Source: Streptomyces puniciscabiei (GTDB lineage Bacteria > Actinomycetota > Actinomycetes > Streptomycetales > Streptomycetaceae). Taken from it: a stretch of DNA of 64,000 nt. The position numbers and the translations under genes were made by a program. Positions within the stretch are counted from its first letter, which is position 1. Every line of letters begins with the position of its first letter. Positions 52,662-61,159 of the stretch are shown piece after piece. The notes beneath the pieces are model-generated. The model did not search any database and was not told the DNA's origin. It saw nothing but the letters and a program-made list of their open reading frames with translations. The stretch lies in assembly GCF_006715785.1 (NCBI RefSeq), contig NZ_VFNX01000001.1:6242001-6306000 (forward strand), in the 5' to 3' direction.

Positions 52662-54047
52662 TCACGCACCCTGCCAAACCGTGGTGATGTTGCAGAACTC
52701 GCGGATTCCGTGCCCGGACAGCTCACGCCCGTACCCGGACCGCTTGACGCCGCCGAACGGGAAGGCCGGATGGGAGGCGGTCATGCCGTTGACGTAGACC
52801 GATCCGGCCTCCAGGTCGCGGGCGAACCGCTCGATCTCGCTCTCCTCCCGCGTCCACACGTTGGAACTGAGCCCGAACAGCGAGTCGTTGGCGATCAGGA
52901 TCGCCTCGTCCAGGTCGCCCGCCCGGTACAGCGTGGCCACCGGCCCGAACGCCTCCTCCCGGTGGATGCGCATCTCCCGGGTGATCCCGGCCAGCACGGT
53001 CGGCGGGTAGTACCAGCCGGGACCGTCCGGGCGCTGCCCGCCGCACAGCACCTCGGCCCCGCCGCGCCTGGCGTCGTCGACCAGCTCCTCCAGGTCGGCC
53101 CGCCCCCGCTCGCTGGCGAGCGGCCCGATGGCCGTGTCCTCCTCCAACGGGTCGCCGACCTTGAGGGCCCGCATACCGGCGACGAACCTCTCGGCGAAGG
53201 CGTCGTAGACGTCGGAGTGCACGATGAACCGCTTGGCGGCGATGCAGGACTGGCCGGTGTTCTGCGTCCGCGCGGTCACCGCCACCTCGGCCGCCCGGTC
53301 GAGGTCGGCGGAGGGCATCACGACGTAGGGGTCGCTGCCGCCCAGCTCCAGCACCGTCTTCTTGATCATCTCACCGGCGGTGGAGGCGACCGCCCGGCCC
53401 GCCGGCTCGCTGCCGGTCAGGGTGGCCGCCTTGACCCGCTCGTCGCGCAGGATGTCGTCCACCGCGCCCGAGCCGATCAGCAGCGTCTGGAAACAGCCCT
53501 CCGTGAAGCCCGCCCGGTGGAACAGGTCCTCCAGGTACAGCGCCGTCTGGGGGACGTTCGAGGCGTGCTTGAGCAGACCCACGTTGCCCGCCATCAGCGC
53601 GGGCGCGGCGAACCGGATCACCTGCCAGAGCGGGAAGTTCCAGGGCATCACCGCGAGGACGGGGCCCAGCGGCCGGTACCGCACCCGGACCCGGGACGCG
53701 CCGGAGTCCCGCACGTCCGGCTCGGCGGGCTCCTCGTCCGCCAGCAGCCCCTCGGCGCGTTCGGCGTACCAGCGCATCGCCTTGGCGCACTTCGCGACCT
53801 CCGCACGGGCCTGCCTGATTGGCTTGCCCATCTCGGTGGTCATCACCCTGGCGACCTCCTGCTGGTCCTCGTCCAGCAGGCCGGCGGCCTTGTTCAGCAG
53901 GCGGGCGCGCTCGGCGAACGCGGTCGTCCGGTAGGTGCGGAACGTGGCCTCGGCGAGCTGGAGCCGGCGTTCCAGCTCTTCCTCGCCCATGGGCTCGTAC
54001 GTCTTGAGCGTCTCGCCGTTCGCCGGGTTCACCGTCGCGATGGGCAT
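52662..54047 (-). CDS. NAD(P)-dependent succinate-semialdehyde dehydrogenase-like ALDH
   Basis: 461 residues. Catalytic Cys in NTGQSCIAAKRF and Glu in LELGGSDPYVV; substrate segment PWNFPLWQVIRFAAPAL is typical of the succinate-semialdehyde dehydrogenase group. Length and order of motifs are normal. It ends next to the DUF6213 gene and is upstream of no obvious partner, so likely monocistronic. Confidence 0.93.
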   Translation of the reverse strand: MPIATVNPANGETLKTYEPMGEEELERRLQLAEATFRTYRTTAFAERARLLNKAAGLLDEDQQEVARVMTTEMGKPIRQARAEVAKCAKAMRWYAERAEGLLADEEPAEPDVRDSGASRVRVRYRPLGPVLAVMPWNFPLWQVIRFAAPALMAGNVGLLKHASNVPQTALYLEDLFHRAGFTEGCFQTLLIGSGAVDDILRDERVKAATLTGSEPAGRAVASTAGEMIKKTVLELGGSDPYVVMPSADLDRAAEVAVTARTQNTGQSCIAAKRFIVHSDVYDAFAERFVAGMRALKVGDPLEEDTAIGPLASERGRADLEELVDDARRGGAEVLCGGQRPDGPGWYYPPTVLAGITREMRIHREEAFGPVATLYRAGDLDEAILIANDSLFGLSSNVWTREESEIERFARDLEAGSVYVNGMTASHPAFPFGGVKRSGYGRELSGHGIREFCNITTVWQGA

Positions 54048-54121
54048 GGCTGACCTCCCTGGGAGCGGGCTTGCTTAGACCTTCGCGCGCGGTACGGCCG
54101 CCCGCAACGCGTGGCGTCCCT

Positions 54122-54595
54122 TCAGGCCGAGTGCTCCTCCAGCCGGTCGAGAAACGCGGTCTGCGCCGCGATGATCACCGCGCGGGCCCGCTCCAGGCCG
54201 AGCCACTCCACGCGGTCCAGCTCCGGGAACTCCCGCATCCGGCCGGACCGCGGCGGCCACTCCATGGCGAAGGTGCCCGGGCTGAAGCCGCTCAGGTCCG
54301 GGTCCGCCTCGACGGCCCAGGCCGTGACGACCTTGCCGTTCTTCTGCGCCACCTCGCCCAGCGGTACGGCCTCCCCGTCGGGCGGCGCCAGCCCCAGTTC
54401 CTCCTGGAACTCGCGCAGGGCGGCCTCCCAGGCGGGCTCTTCGGGGTCGTACTCGCCCTTGGGGACGGTCCACGCCCCGGCGTCCTTCTTCGCCCAGAGC
54501 GGACCACCCATATGGCCCAGCAATACCTGGAGTCCCTCGTCGGTGTGCCGGAACAACAGCAGTCCCGCGCTGCGCCTGGTCGCACGCACCGTCAT
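54122..54595 (-). CDS. NUDIX hydrolase
   Basis: 157 residues. NUDIX box GEYDPEEPAWEAALREFQEE followed by LGL is at about residues 47-70. The N-terminal SAGLLLFRHTDEGLQVLLGHMGG resembles bis(5'-nucleosyl) polyphosphate or DNA-ligase-associated NUDIX enzymes. ATG overlaps the stop of the upstream DNA ligase (ATGA). This coupling suggests a joint repair or nucleotide clean-up role, e.g. hydrolysis of adenylated intermediates; that is inference. Confidence 0.93.
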   Translation of the reverse strand: MTVRATRRSAGLLLFRHTDEGLQVLLGHMGGPLWAKKDAGAWTVPKGEYDPEEPAWEAALREFQEELGLAPPDGEAVPLGEVAQKNGKVVTAWAVEADPDLSGFSPGTFAMEWPPRSGRMREFPELDRVEWLGLERARAVIIAAQTAFLDRLEEHSA

Positions 54596-56130
54596 GGCCT
54601 GACCTCCGGGTGTGCCGCCAGCAGGGCCTGAACGGTATCGGCCTCCTCGGGGCGTTTGTCCTCCCGGTAGCGGACCACGCGGGCGAAGCGGAGGGTGACG
54701 CCGGCCGGGTATCGGGAGGAGCGCTGGAGGCCGTCGTAGGCGATCTCCACGACGAGTTCGGGGCGGACCCGGACCACCCAGCCGTCGTCCGCGACGGCGA
54801 GCTCCCGCAGCCGCTCGGTCTGCCAGGCGAGCATCGCGTCGGTCATGCCCTTGAAGGTCTTGCCGAGCATGGCGAAGCCGCCGTCCGGGGTGCGGGCGCC
54901 GAGGTGCAGGTTGGAGAGCTTGCCGGTGCGACGGCCGTGACCCCACTCGGCGGCCAGCACCACCAGGTCGAGGGTGTGCACGGGCTTGACCTTCAGCCAG
55001 GCCGCGCCGCGCCGGCCCGCGCTGTACGGCGCGTCCAGCGCCTTCGCCACCACCCCCTCATGGCCACGGGCCAGGGTCTCGGCGAGGAACCGTTCCGCCG
55101 CCGGAATGTCGCCGGGCCCGTCGGCCACCGTACGGCGCACCCGCATCGGCTCCGGCACCAGCCGCGCCAGCCGCGCGTGCCGCTCGGCGAAGGGCAGGTC
55201 GAGCAGGTCGGTGCCGTCGACCGACAGGACGTCGAAGAAGACGGGGGAGACCGGGGTCTCCTCCGCGGCCCTCGTCACGTCCGTCCGGGAGCCCACCCGG
55301 CCCGCCGTCTCCTGGAAGGACCGGGGCCGCCCGGCCGCGTCGAAGGAGATCACCTCGCCGTCCAGGATGAACCGCTCGGCCGGCAACTCCCTTGCCGCCT
55401 GGGTCACTTCGGGCAGCCGGCCGGTGATGTCGTCCAGGGTGCGGGTGTGCACCCGGACCGTGTCACCGTCCCGGTGGACCTGCACCCGGATGCCGTCCAG
55501 CTTCTCCTCCACCGCGCAGGCGCCCAGCTTCTCCACCGCCTCCGCCACCGAGGACGCGCTGTGCGCCAGCATCGGCAGCACGGGCCGGCCGACCGTGAGC
55601 CGGAACCGGTCCAGCGCCGCGGGGCCCTCGCACAGCAGGGCCTGGGCGACCGTCTGCAGCGACCCCGCGAGCATCACCGCGCGGCGTACGGCGGCCGGGT
55701 CGGCGCCCGTCGCCCCGGCGAGCCCCTCCACCGCGACCGCGTCCAGCGCGCCCTGCCGTACCTCGCCGGTGAGCAGGCCGAGCAGGAAACGCTGCTCCTC
55801 CTCGGTGGCCGCGCCCATCAGCTCGCCGACGAGCCGGATCCGCTCCGCCTGCGAGCCCGGCCCGGACACCTTGCCCAGGTCGGTGAGCAGGGCGTCGACC
55901 TCCTGGACCGTGAGCGTGGGCTCACCGGCCGGCGGCACCGGCCGGCTCAGCACCTTCCAGCCGACGCCCAGCCGGCCCTGCGGCAGCCGCCCGGCCAGGT
56001 AGGGGATGACGATCGGCACGTCGTCCGCCTCCGCCTCCCGGAACAGCTCCGCGAGCAGCGCCGTCTTGCGGGACCGGGCCGCCGTCGCGGCGACCTCCCG
56101 GGACACCTGGGCGAGCCGGGTCAGCAGCAT
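54592..56130 (-). CDS. ATP-dependent DNA ligase
   Basis: 512 residues. N-terminal helical ligase domain (about 1-180), adenylation domain with motif I EEKLDGIRV (K210 adenylated) and motif III DGEVISF, C-terminal OB domain ending in PAGVTLRFARVVRYREDK. It is a stand-alone ligase without Ku or polymerase domains. Co-translated with a NUDIX hydrolase. The extension upstream of ATG 56130 contains no conserved sequence. Confidence 0.95.
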   Translation of the reverse strand: MLLTRLAQVSREVAATAARSRKTALLAELFREAEADDVPIVIPYLAGRLPQGRLGVGWKVLSRPVPPAGEPTLTVQEVDALLTDLGKVSGPGSQAERIRLVGELMGAATEEEQRFLLGLLTGEVRQGALDAVAVEGLAGATGADPAAVRRAVMLAGSLQTVAQALLCEGPAALDRFRLTVGRPVLPMLAHSASSVAEAVEKLGACAVEEKLDGIRVQVHRDGDTVRVHTRTLDDITGRLPEVTQAARELPAERFILDGEVISFDAAGRPRSFQETAGRVGSRTDVTRAAEETPVSPVFFDVLSVDGTDLLDLPFAERHARLARLVPEPMRVRRTVADGPGDIPAAERFLAETLARGHEGVVAKALDAPYSAGRRGAAWLKVKPVHTLDLVVLAAEWGHGRRTGKLSNLHLGARTPDGGFAMLGKTFKGMTDAMLAWQTERLRELAVADDGWVVRVRPELVVEIAYDGLQRSSRYPAGVTLRFARVVRYREDKRPEEADTVQALLAAHPEVRP

Positions 56131-56159
56131 GCAGCCATCCTGCACCGGGGGAGCGGCGG

Positions 56160-57086
56160 TTACACCCGGACGGAGTCGAGATCCGCCATCAGCAACTCCC
56201 CGTTGATCGCCGCCCCCGCCCGGTAACCCCGGCTCGCCGCGTTGATCACCTGTTCCGCGAAGCCGCTCGCGTTGCCCGCCGCCCACAGGCCGGGCACGGT
56301 CGTGAGGCCGCGCTCGTCGATCACGGGGTAGGCGCCGAACGGTGTCTCGCGCATCTCGGCGCCCAGCCTCAGGAGCAGGTCGTTGTGCGGGACGGTGCGC
56401 GGGGCGGCGTACAGGACCTCGCGGTCGTGGACCGTGCCGTCCGCGAGACGTACCCCCGTGAGCCGGTCGCCGGTGACGACCAGTTCCGCGACCCGGCCGG
56501 GCACGAGCGTGACGCCGGCGGTGGCCAGCCGGCGCAGGTCGTCGTCCGTCAGTTCCGGCTCGCCCACCTCGTGCAGGAAGAACCGCACGTCCTTCGACCA
56601 CTGGGTGATCATGAGCGCCTGGTGCACGCTCAGCGGTGAGGTCCCGAGCACCCCGGTCGGCAGGTCGCGGGCCTCCCAGCCGTGGCAGTACGGGCAGTGC
56701 AGCACGTCCCGGCCGAACCGCTCGGCCAGCCCGGGGACGTCCGGCAGCTCGTCCTTCGAGCCCGTGGCGATCACCAGCTGCCGGGCCCGGACGCTCCGTC
56801 CGCTCGCCAGGGCCACCGTGAAGTCCTCTTCCCGGGCCGCGTCCACTGCCCGGTCCCGGACCAGCTCCACCCCGTACCGGGCGATCTCCTCGCGTCCGAC
56901 GGCCAGGAACTCGGCCGGCGACATGCCGTCGCGGGACAGATAGCCCTGCAGGTGCGCGGACGGCGCGTTGCGCGGCTCGCCGGCGTCGACGACCAGCGTG
57001 CGGCGCCGGGCGCGGCCGAGGACCAGCGCGGCGGACAGCCCGGCGGCTCCGCCTCCGACGACGACCACTTCGTACTGCTCGGTCAT
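56160..57086 (-). CDS. FAD-dependent thiol oxidoreductase (thioredoxin reductase-like)
   Basis: 308 residues. FAD-binding GGGAAGLSAAL at 11-21, NAD(P) site near VLGTSP, and the redox pair C131/C134 in HCPYCHGWE. The protein resembles thioredoxin reductase and also dithiol oxidases such as GliT or HlmI. ATG 57086. Divergent from the XRE-cupin regulator, which probably controls it. The stop is 29 bp from the ligase start. Confidence 0.93.
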   Translation of the reverse strand: MTEQYEVVVVGGGAAGLSAALVLGRARRRTLVVDAGEPRNAPSAHLQGYLSRDGMSPAEFLAVGREEIARYGVELVRDRAVDAAREEDFTVALASGRSVRARQLVIATGSKDELPDVPGLAERFGRDVLHCPYCHGWEARDLPTGVLGTSPLSVHQALMITQWSKDVRFFLHEVGEPELTDDDLRRLATAGVTLVPGRVAELVVTGDRLTGVRLADGTVHDREVLYAAPRTVPHNDLLLRLGAEMRETPFGAYPVIDERGLTTVPGLWAAGNASGFAEQVINAASRGYRAGAAINGELLMADLDSVRV

Positions 57087-57128
57087 GTGACCACCTCCGC
57101 CCCCGACCGTCGCGCGGCCGATGCGCCA

Positions 57129-57157
57129 TTGACAAACCTGTTTGCCGAATCTGCAAT
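57129..57157 (+). promoter_or_regulatory. Promoter with overlapping palindrome for the XRE-cupin gene
   Basis: TTGACA (57129-57134), 17-nt spacer, TGCAAT (57152-57157), close to the sigma-70-like consensus; CAAAC-CT-GTTTG (57133-57144) overlaps the -35. A regulator bound there would block RNA polymerase, fitting autorepression by the XRE protein and control of the divergent oxidoreductase gene. Confidence 0.7.
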
Positions 57158-57163
57158 ACCGGC

Positions 57164-57736
57164 ATGAGTACCGACGACGTTCTCGCCCAGGTGGGGCCCC
57201 GTCTGCGCCGTATCCGCAAGGACCGGGAGGTGACCCTGGCGGCGCTGTCCGAGGCCACCGGCATCTCCGTCAGCACCCTCTCCCGGCTGGAGTCCGGGCT
57301 GCGCAGGCCCAGCCTCGAACTGCTGCTGCCGATCGCCCAGGCCCACCAGGTGCCGCTGGACGAACTGGTCGGCGCGCCACCGGTCGGGGACCCGCGGGTG
57401 CGGGCGGAGCCGATCGTGCGGGGCGGGCGCACCCACTGGCCGCTGACCCGCCAGCCCGGCGGCCTGCAGGCCTTCAAGGTGCTGGAACCGCAGCGGAGGC
57501 AGGAGCCGGATCCGCGCAGCCATGAGGGGTACGAGTGGCTGTATGTGCTCTCGGGGCGGCTGCGCCTCGTCCTCGGGGAGCACGACGTGGTGCTGTCGGC
57601 GGGGGAGGCCGCCGAGTTCGACACGCGCGTGCCGCACTGGTTCGGGTCGACGGGGGAGGGGCCGGTGGAGTTCCTCAGTCTGTTCGGGCCGCAGGGGGAG
57701 CGGATGCACGTACGGGCACGGCCGCGGCGGAAGTGA
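57164..57736 (+). CDS. XRE-family regulator with cupin sensor domain
   Basis: 190 residues. Helix-turn-helix at about 10-65 (LRRIRKDREVTLAALSEATG and SVSTLSRLESG) and a cupin_2 sensor at about 110-185 (YEWLYVLSGRLRLVLGEHDV, VPHWFGS). Such proteins bind small ligands through the cupin. The ATG is only 7 nt after a consensus -10, so the transcript may be leaderless or nearly so. Likely regulates the divergent FAD oxidoreductase and itself. Confidence 0.93.
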   Translation: MSTDDVLAQVGPRLRRIRKDREVTLAALSEATGISVSTLSRLESGLRRPSLELLLPIAQAHQVPLDELVGAPPVGDPRVRAEPIVRGGRTHWPLTRQPGGLQAFKVLEPQRRQEPDPRSHEGYEWLYVLSGRLRLVLGEHDVVLSAGEAAEFDTRVPHWFGSTGEGPVEFLSLFGPQGERMHVRARPRRK

Positions 57737-57821
57737 CACGGCCGACAGTTCCCCGATGGACAAGCGACCGCTTAGTATGTCCTCGGACCCGGTCAGACGA
57801 AGCAGTCCCGTGGAGGCCCGC

Positions 57822-58787
57822 ATGCAGGCATGGCAAGTGCACGAGAACGGCGAGCCGAGCGAGGTGATGCGCCTGACAGAGGTGGAGCCGCCCACGCCCG
57901 GTGACGGCCAGGTGCGCCTGCGCGTGCGCGCCGCGAACATCAACTTCCCGGACGCGCTGCTGTGCCGGGGCCAGTACCAGGTGCGCCCGCCGCTGCCGTT
58001 CACGCCCGGCGTGGAGATCTGCGGCGAGACCGAGGACGGCCGCCGGGTGATCGCCAACCCCGCGCTGCCGTACGGCGGTTTCGCCGAGTACGCCCTGGCC
58101 GACGCCCGCGCCCTGCTGCCGGCGCCCGAGGCGCTGGACGACGCCGAGGCCGCCGCGCTGCACATCGGCTACCAGACCGGCTGGTTCGGCCTGCACCGCC
58201 GGGCACACCTGGAGGCGGGCGAGACCCTGCTCGTGCACGCCGCCGCCGGTGGCGTGGGCAGCGCCGCCGTGCAACTGGGCAAGGCGGCCGGCGCCACCGT
58301 GATCGGTGTCGTCGGCGGCGCGGACAAGGCCGCCGTGGCCCGCGAACTGGGCTGTGACGTGGTGGTCGACCGCCGCTCCGAGGACGTGATCGCGGCCGTG
58401 AAGGAGGCCACCGGCGGCCGGGGCGCGGACGTGATCTACGACCCCGTGGGCGGCGAGGCCTACGCGCAGTCCGCCAAGCTCGTCGCCTTCGAGGGCCGGA
58501 TCGTCGTGGTCGGCTTCGCGAGCGGCACCATCCCCAGCCCGGCCCTCAACCACGCGCTGGTGAAGAACTACTCGATCCTCGGCCTGCACTGGGGCCTGTA
58601 CAACACCAAGAACCCCAAGCTGGTCCAGCGCTGCCACGAGGAACTGACCGAACTGGCCGCCCGCGGCGCGATCAGGCCGCTGGTCAGCGAGCGGGTGCCG
58701 CTGAACGAGGCCGCCGTGGCCGTGCAGAAGGTGGCGGACGGCCTCTCCACCGGCCGGATCGCCGTGGTGATGGAGGGAGCAGCATGA
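57822..58787 (+). CDS. NADPH:quinone oxidoreductase (MDR family)
   Basis: 321 residues of the medium-chain dehydrogenase/reductase fold without zinc ligands. HAAAGGVGSAAVQLGKAAGA is the nucleotide-binding motif and NINFPDALLCRGQYQVRP the quinone-reductase type start. It probably reduces quinones or enones. ATG 57822. Overlaps the following acyl-CoA dehydrogenase by ATGA, so all three genes to 61044 form one operon. Confidence 0.93.
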   Translation: MQAWQVHENGEPSEVMRLTEVEPPTPGDGQVRLRVRAANINFPDALLCRGQYQVRPPLPFTPGVEICGETEDGRRVIANPALPYGGFAEYALADARALLPAPEALDDAEAAALHIGYQTGWFGLHRRAHLEAGETLLVHAAAGGVGSAAVQLGKAAGATVIGVVGGADKAAVARELGCDVVVDRRSEDVIAAVKEATGGRGADVIYDPVGGEAYAQSAKLVAFEGRIVVVGFASGTIPSPALNHALVKNYSILGLHWGLYNTKNPKLVQRCHEELTELAARGAIRPLVSERVPLNEAAVAVQKVADGLSTGRIAVVMEGAA

Positions 58788-59965
58788 CCGACGCCGACGA
58801 ACTGCGCCGCCGCACACGGGAGTTGCTGGCAGCACATCCGCCCGCGAGCACCGGCCGCCTGGACTTCCTGCGCGCCCGCTTCGACGCCGGCCTCGCCTGG
58901 GTGCACTACCCCGAGGGCCTCGGCGGACTGGGTGCGCCCCGCCACCTCCAGGCCGTCGTGGACGCCGAGCTGGAGGCCGCGGGCGCACCCGACAACGACG
59001 CGCGCCGCAACGGCATCGGCCTCGGCATGGCCGCGCCGACCATCCTGAAGTACGGCACGGACGAGCAGAAGCAGCGCTACCTGCGCCCGCTGTGGACGGG
59101 CGAGGAGGTCTGGTGCCAGCTGTTCAGCGAACCCGGCGCAGGCTCCGACCTCGCCGCGCTCGGCACCCGGGCGGTACGAGAAGGCGACGGCTGGGTGGTC
59201 AACGGGCAGAAGGTCTGGACGTCCGGCGCGCACAACGCCCGCTGGGCCATCCTCATCGCCCGCACCGACCCCAGCGTGCCCAAGCACGCCGGCATCACCT
59301 ACTTCCTCTGCGACATGACCGACCCCGGCGTCGACGTCCGACCGCTGCGCCAGATCACCGGTGAGGCCGAGTTCAACGAGGTCTTCCTCACCGACGTCCG
59401 CATCCCCGACTCCTGCCGCCTCGGCGAGGTCGGCGACGGCTGGCGGGTCGCCCAGACCACGCTCAACAACGAGCGCGTGGCCATCGGCGGCATGCGGCTG
59501 CCCCGCGAGGGCGGCATGATCGGCCCGGTGTCGAAGACCTGGCGCGAACGTCCCGAGCTGCGCACCCACGACCTGCACCAGCGGCTGCTGAAGCTGTGGG
59601 TCGAGGCCGAGGTCTCCCGCCTCACCGCCGAACGCCTGCGCCAGCAGCTCGTCGCCGGCCAGCCCGGCCCCGAGGGCGCCGGCATGAAGCTCGCCTTCGC
59701 CCGCCTCAACCAGGAGATCAGCGGCCTGGAGGTGGAACTCAGGGGCGAGGAGGGCCTGCTGTACGACGACTGGACCATGCGCCGCCCCGAGCTGGTCGAC
59801 TTCACCGGCCGCGACGCCGGCTACCGCTATCTGCGCTCCAAGGGCAACAGCATCGAGGGCGGGACCACCGAGGTCCTGCTGAACATCGTCGCCGAGCGGG
59901 TCCTCGGCCTGCCCGCCGAACCGCGCACCGACAAGGACGTCGCATGGAAGGACCTGGCCCGATGA
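58784..59965 (+). CDS. Acyl-CoA dehydrogenase, subunit-like A
   Basis: 393 residues. FSEPGAGSDLAALGTRAV, WVVNGQKVWTSGAHNA and SIEGGTTEVLLNIVAERVLG are the recognisable flavin and C-terminal segments. The gene overlaps the quinone oxidoreductase and the next acyl-CoA dehydrogenase through ATGA junctions. Adjacent, slightly different dehydrogenases of this type in actinobacteria form mixed (alpha2beta2) enzymes for branched or steroid-like acyl-CoA; assignment to that class is inference. Confidence 0.93.
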   Translation: MTDADELRRRTRELLAAHPPASTGRLDFLRARFDAGLAWVHYPEGLGGLGAPRHLQAVVDAELEAAGAPDNDARRNGIGLGMAAPTILKYGTDEQKQRYLRPLWTGEEVWCQLFSEPGAGSDLAALGTRAVREGDGWVVNGQKVWTSGAHNARWAILIARTDPSVPKHAGITYFLCDMTDPGVDVRPLRQITGEAEFNEVFLTDVRIPDSCRLGEVGDGWRVAQTTLNNERVAIGGMRLPREGGMIGPVSKTWRERPELRTHDLHQRLLKLWVEAEVSRLTAERLRQQLVAGQPGPEGAGMKLAFARLNQEISGLEVELRGEEGLLYDDWTMRRPELVDFTGRDAGYRYLRSKGNSIEGGTTEVLLNIVAERVLGLPAEPRTDKDVAWKDLAR

Positions 59966-61044
59966 CAACAGCGGCGGACCTGCTGTACTCCGAGGAGGAA
60001 GAGGCGCTGCGCGCCGCCGTCCGCGACCTCCTCACGGACCACTGCGCGCCGGCGGACGTCATCGCCCGCGTCGAGTCGGACACCCCGCACGACCTCGCCC
60101 TGTGGAAGTCCCTCACCGAGGGCATGGGCCTTGCCGGGCTCCTGGTTCCCGAGGAGCAGGGCGGCCAGGGCGCCTCCGCCCGCGAGGTCGCCGTGGTCCT
60201 GGAGGAGCTGGGGCGGGCGGTCGCTCCGGTGCCGTATCTCACCAGCGCGGTCGTGGCCACGGAGGCCCTGCTGGCCTGCGGTGACGAGGAGCTGCTGGGA
60301 CAGCTGGCCTCCGGGCGCACCATCGGCGCCCTCGCCGTCGGCCTGCACTCGGCTCCGGGCGCCGTTCATAAGGCCGTACGCCTGGAAAACGGCGCCCTGC
60401 ACGGCGAGCTGACCGGCATCGCCGACGCGGCCGTGGCGGACGTCCTGCTCGTCCCGGCCGAGGACGGCGGCCTGTACGCGGTGGCCGCGGGCGACGCGAC
60501 GGTCACCCCGCAGAGCTCCCTCGACCTGACCCGGCCACTGGCGACGGTACGGCTGGAGGGTGCACCCGGCCGCCGCGTCGGTGACGCCGATCCCGCCGTA
60601 CGACGCGCCCTGCGCGCCGCCGCCGGACTGCTGGCCTCCGAGCAACTGGGCGTTGCCGACTGGGCGTTGACCGAGACGGTCCGCTATCTGAAGGAGCGCA
60701 AGCAGTTCAACCGGCCGGTCGGCGGATTCCAGGCGCTCAAGCACCGGCTGGCGCAGCTGTGGCTGGAGGTCGTGAACCTCCGCGCCGCCGCCCGGGCCGC
60801 CGCCGACGCGCTGGCCTCCGGCGAGGACACGGACGTGTCGGTCGCCGTCGCGCAGGCCTACGCGGCACCGGTGGCCGTCCATGCCGCCGAGGAGGCCCTG
60901 CAGCTGCACGGCGGCATCGGGATGACCTGGGAGCATCCGATCCACCTGTATCTGAAGCGGGCCAAGGCGGACTCGATCGCCTACGGCACGGCGGGCGAGC
61001 ATCGCTCGGCGCTGGCCGGGTTGGTGGATCTCCAAGGGCCCTGA
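59962..61044 (+). CDS. Acyl-CoA dehydrogenase, subunit-like B
   Basis: 360 residues. Shorter and more divergent: GLLVPEEQGGQGASAREVAVVL at the N-terminus, YLKERKQFNRPVGGFQALKH and LQLHGGIGMTWEHPIHLY at the C-terminus. A weaker central flavin segment than subunit A suggests a partner role. Start ATG overlaps the previous stop (ATGA). Last gene of the operon; the strong hairpin 70 bp downstream could end transcription. Confidence 0.92.
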   Translation: MTTAADLLYSEEEEALRAAVRDLLTDHCAPADVIARVESDTPHDLALWKSLTEGMGLAGLLVPEEQGGQGASAREVAVVLEELGRAVAPVPYLTSAVVATEALLACGDEELLGQLASGRTIGALAVGLHSAPGAVHKAVRLENGALHGELTGIADAAVADVLLVPAEDGGLYAVAAGDATVTPQSSLDLTRPLATVRLEGAPGRRVGDADPAVRRALRAAAGLLASEQLGVADWALTETVRYLKERKQFNRPVGGFQALKHRLAQLWLEVVNLRAAARAAADALASGEDTDVSVAVAQAYAAPVAVHAAEEALQLHGGIGMTWEHPIHLYLKRAKADSIAYGTAGEHRSALAGLVDLQGP

Positions 61045-61113
61045 CCACCGGCGCCCACAAGTGAACACAGGGCGAACTCCCCTCTGGGCGGGGGATGTTG
61101 GCCGTAGACCGAA

Positions 61114-61159
61114 CGCATACTCCCTTGAGGTCCCCTCCGGCACCTCAAGGGAGTATGCG
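61114..61159. promoter_or_regulatory. Perfect 18-bp hairpin covering the ribosome site of the PI-PLC-like gene
   Basis: The arms 61114-61131 (starting CGCATACTCCC) and 61142-61159 (ending GGGAGTATGCG) are perfectly complementary over 18 bp, with a 10-nt loop. The right arm includes the AAGGGAG ribosome site and one ATG (61155), and ends 1 nt before the ATG at 61161. In RNA this would hide the start region. As DNA it could be a terminator for the upstream dehydrogenase operon or an operator. Confidence 0.85.
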
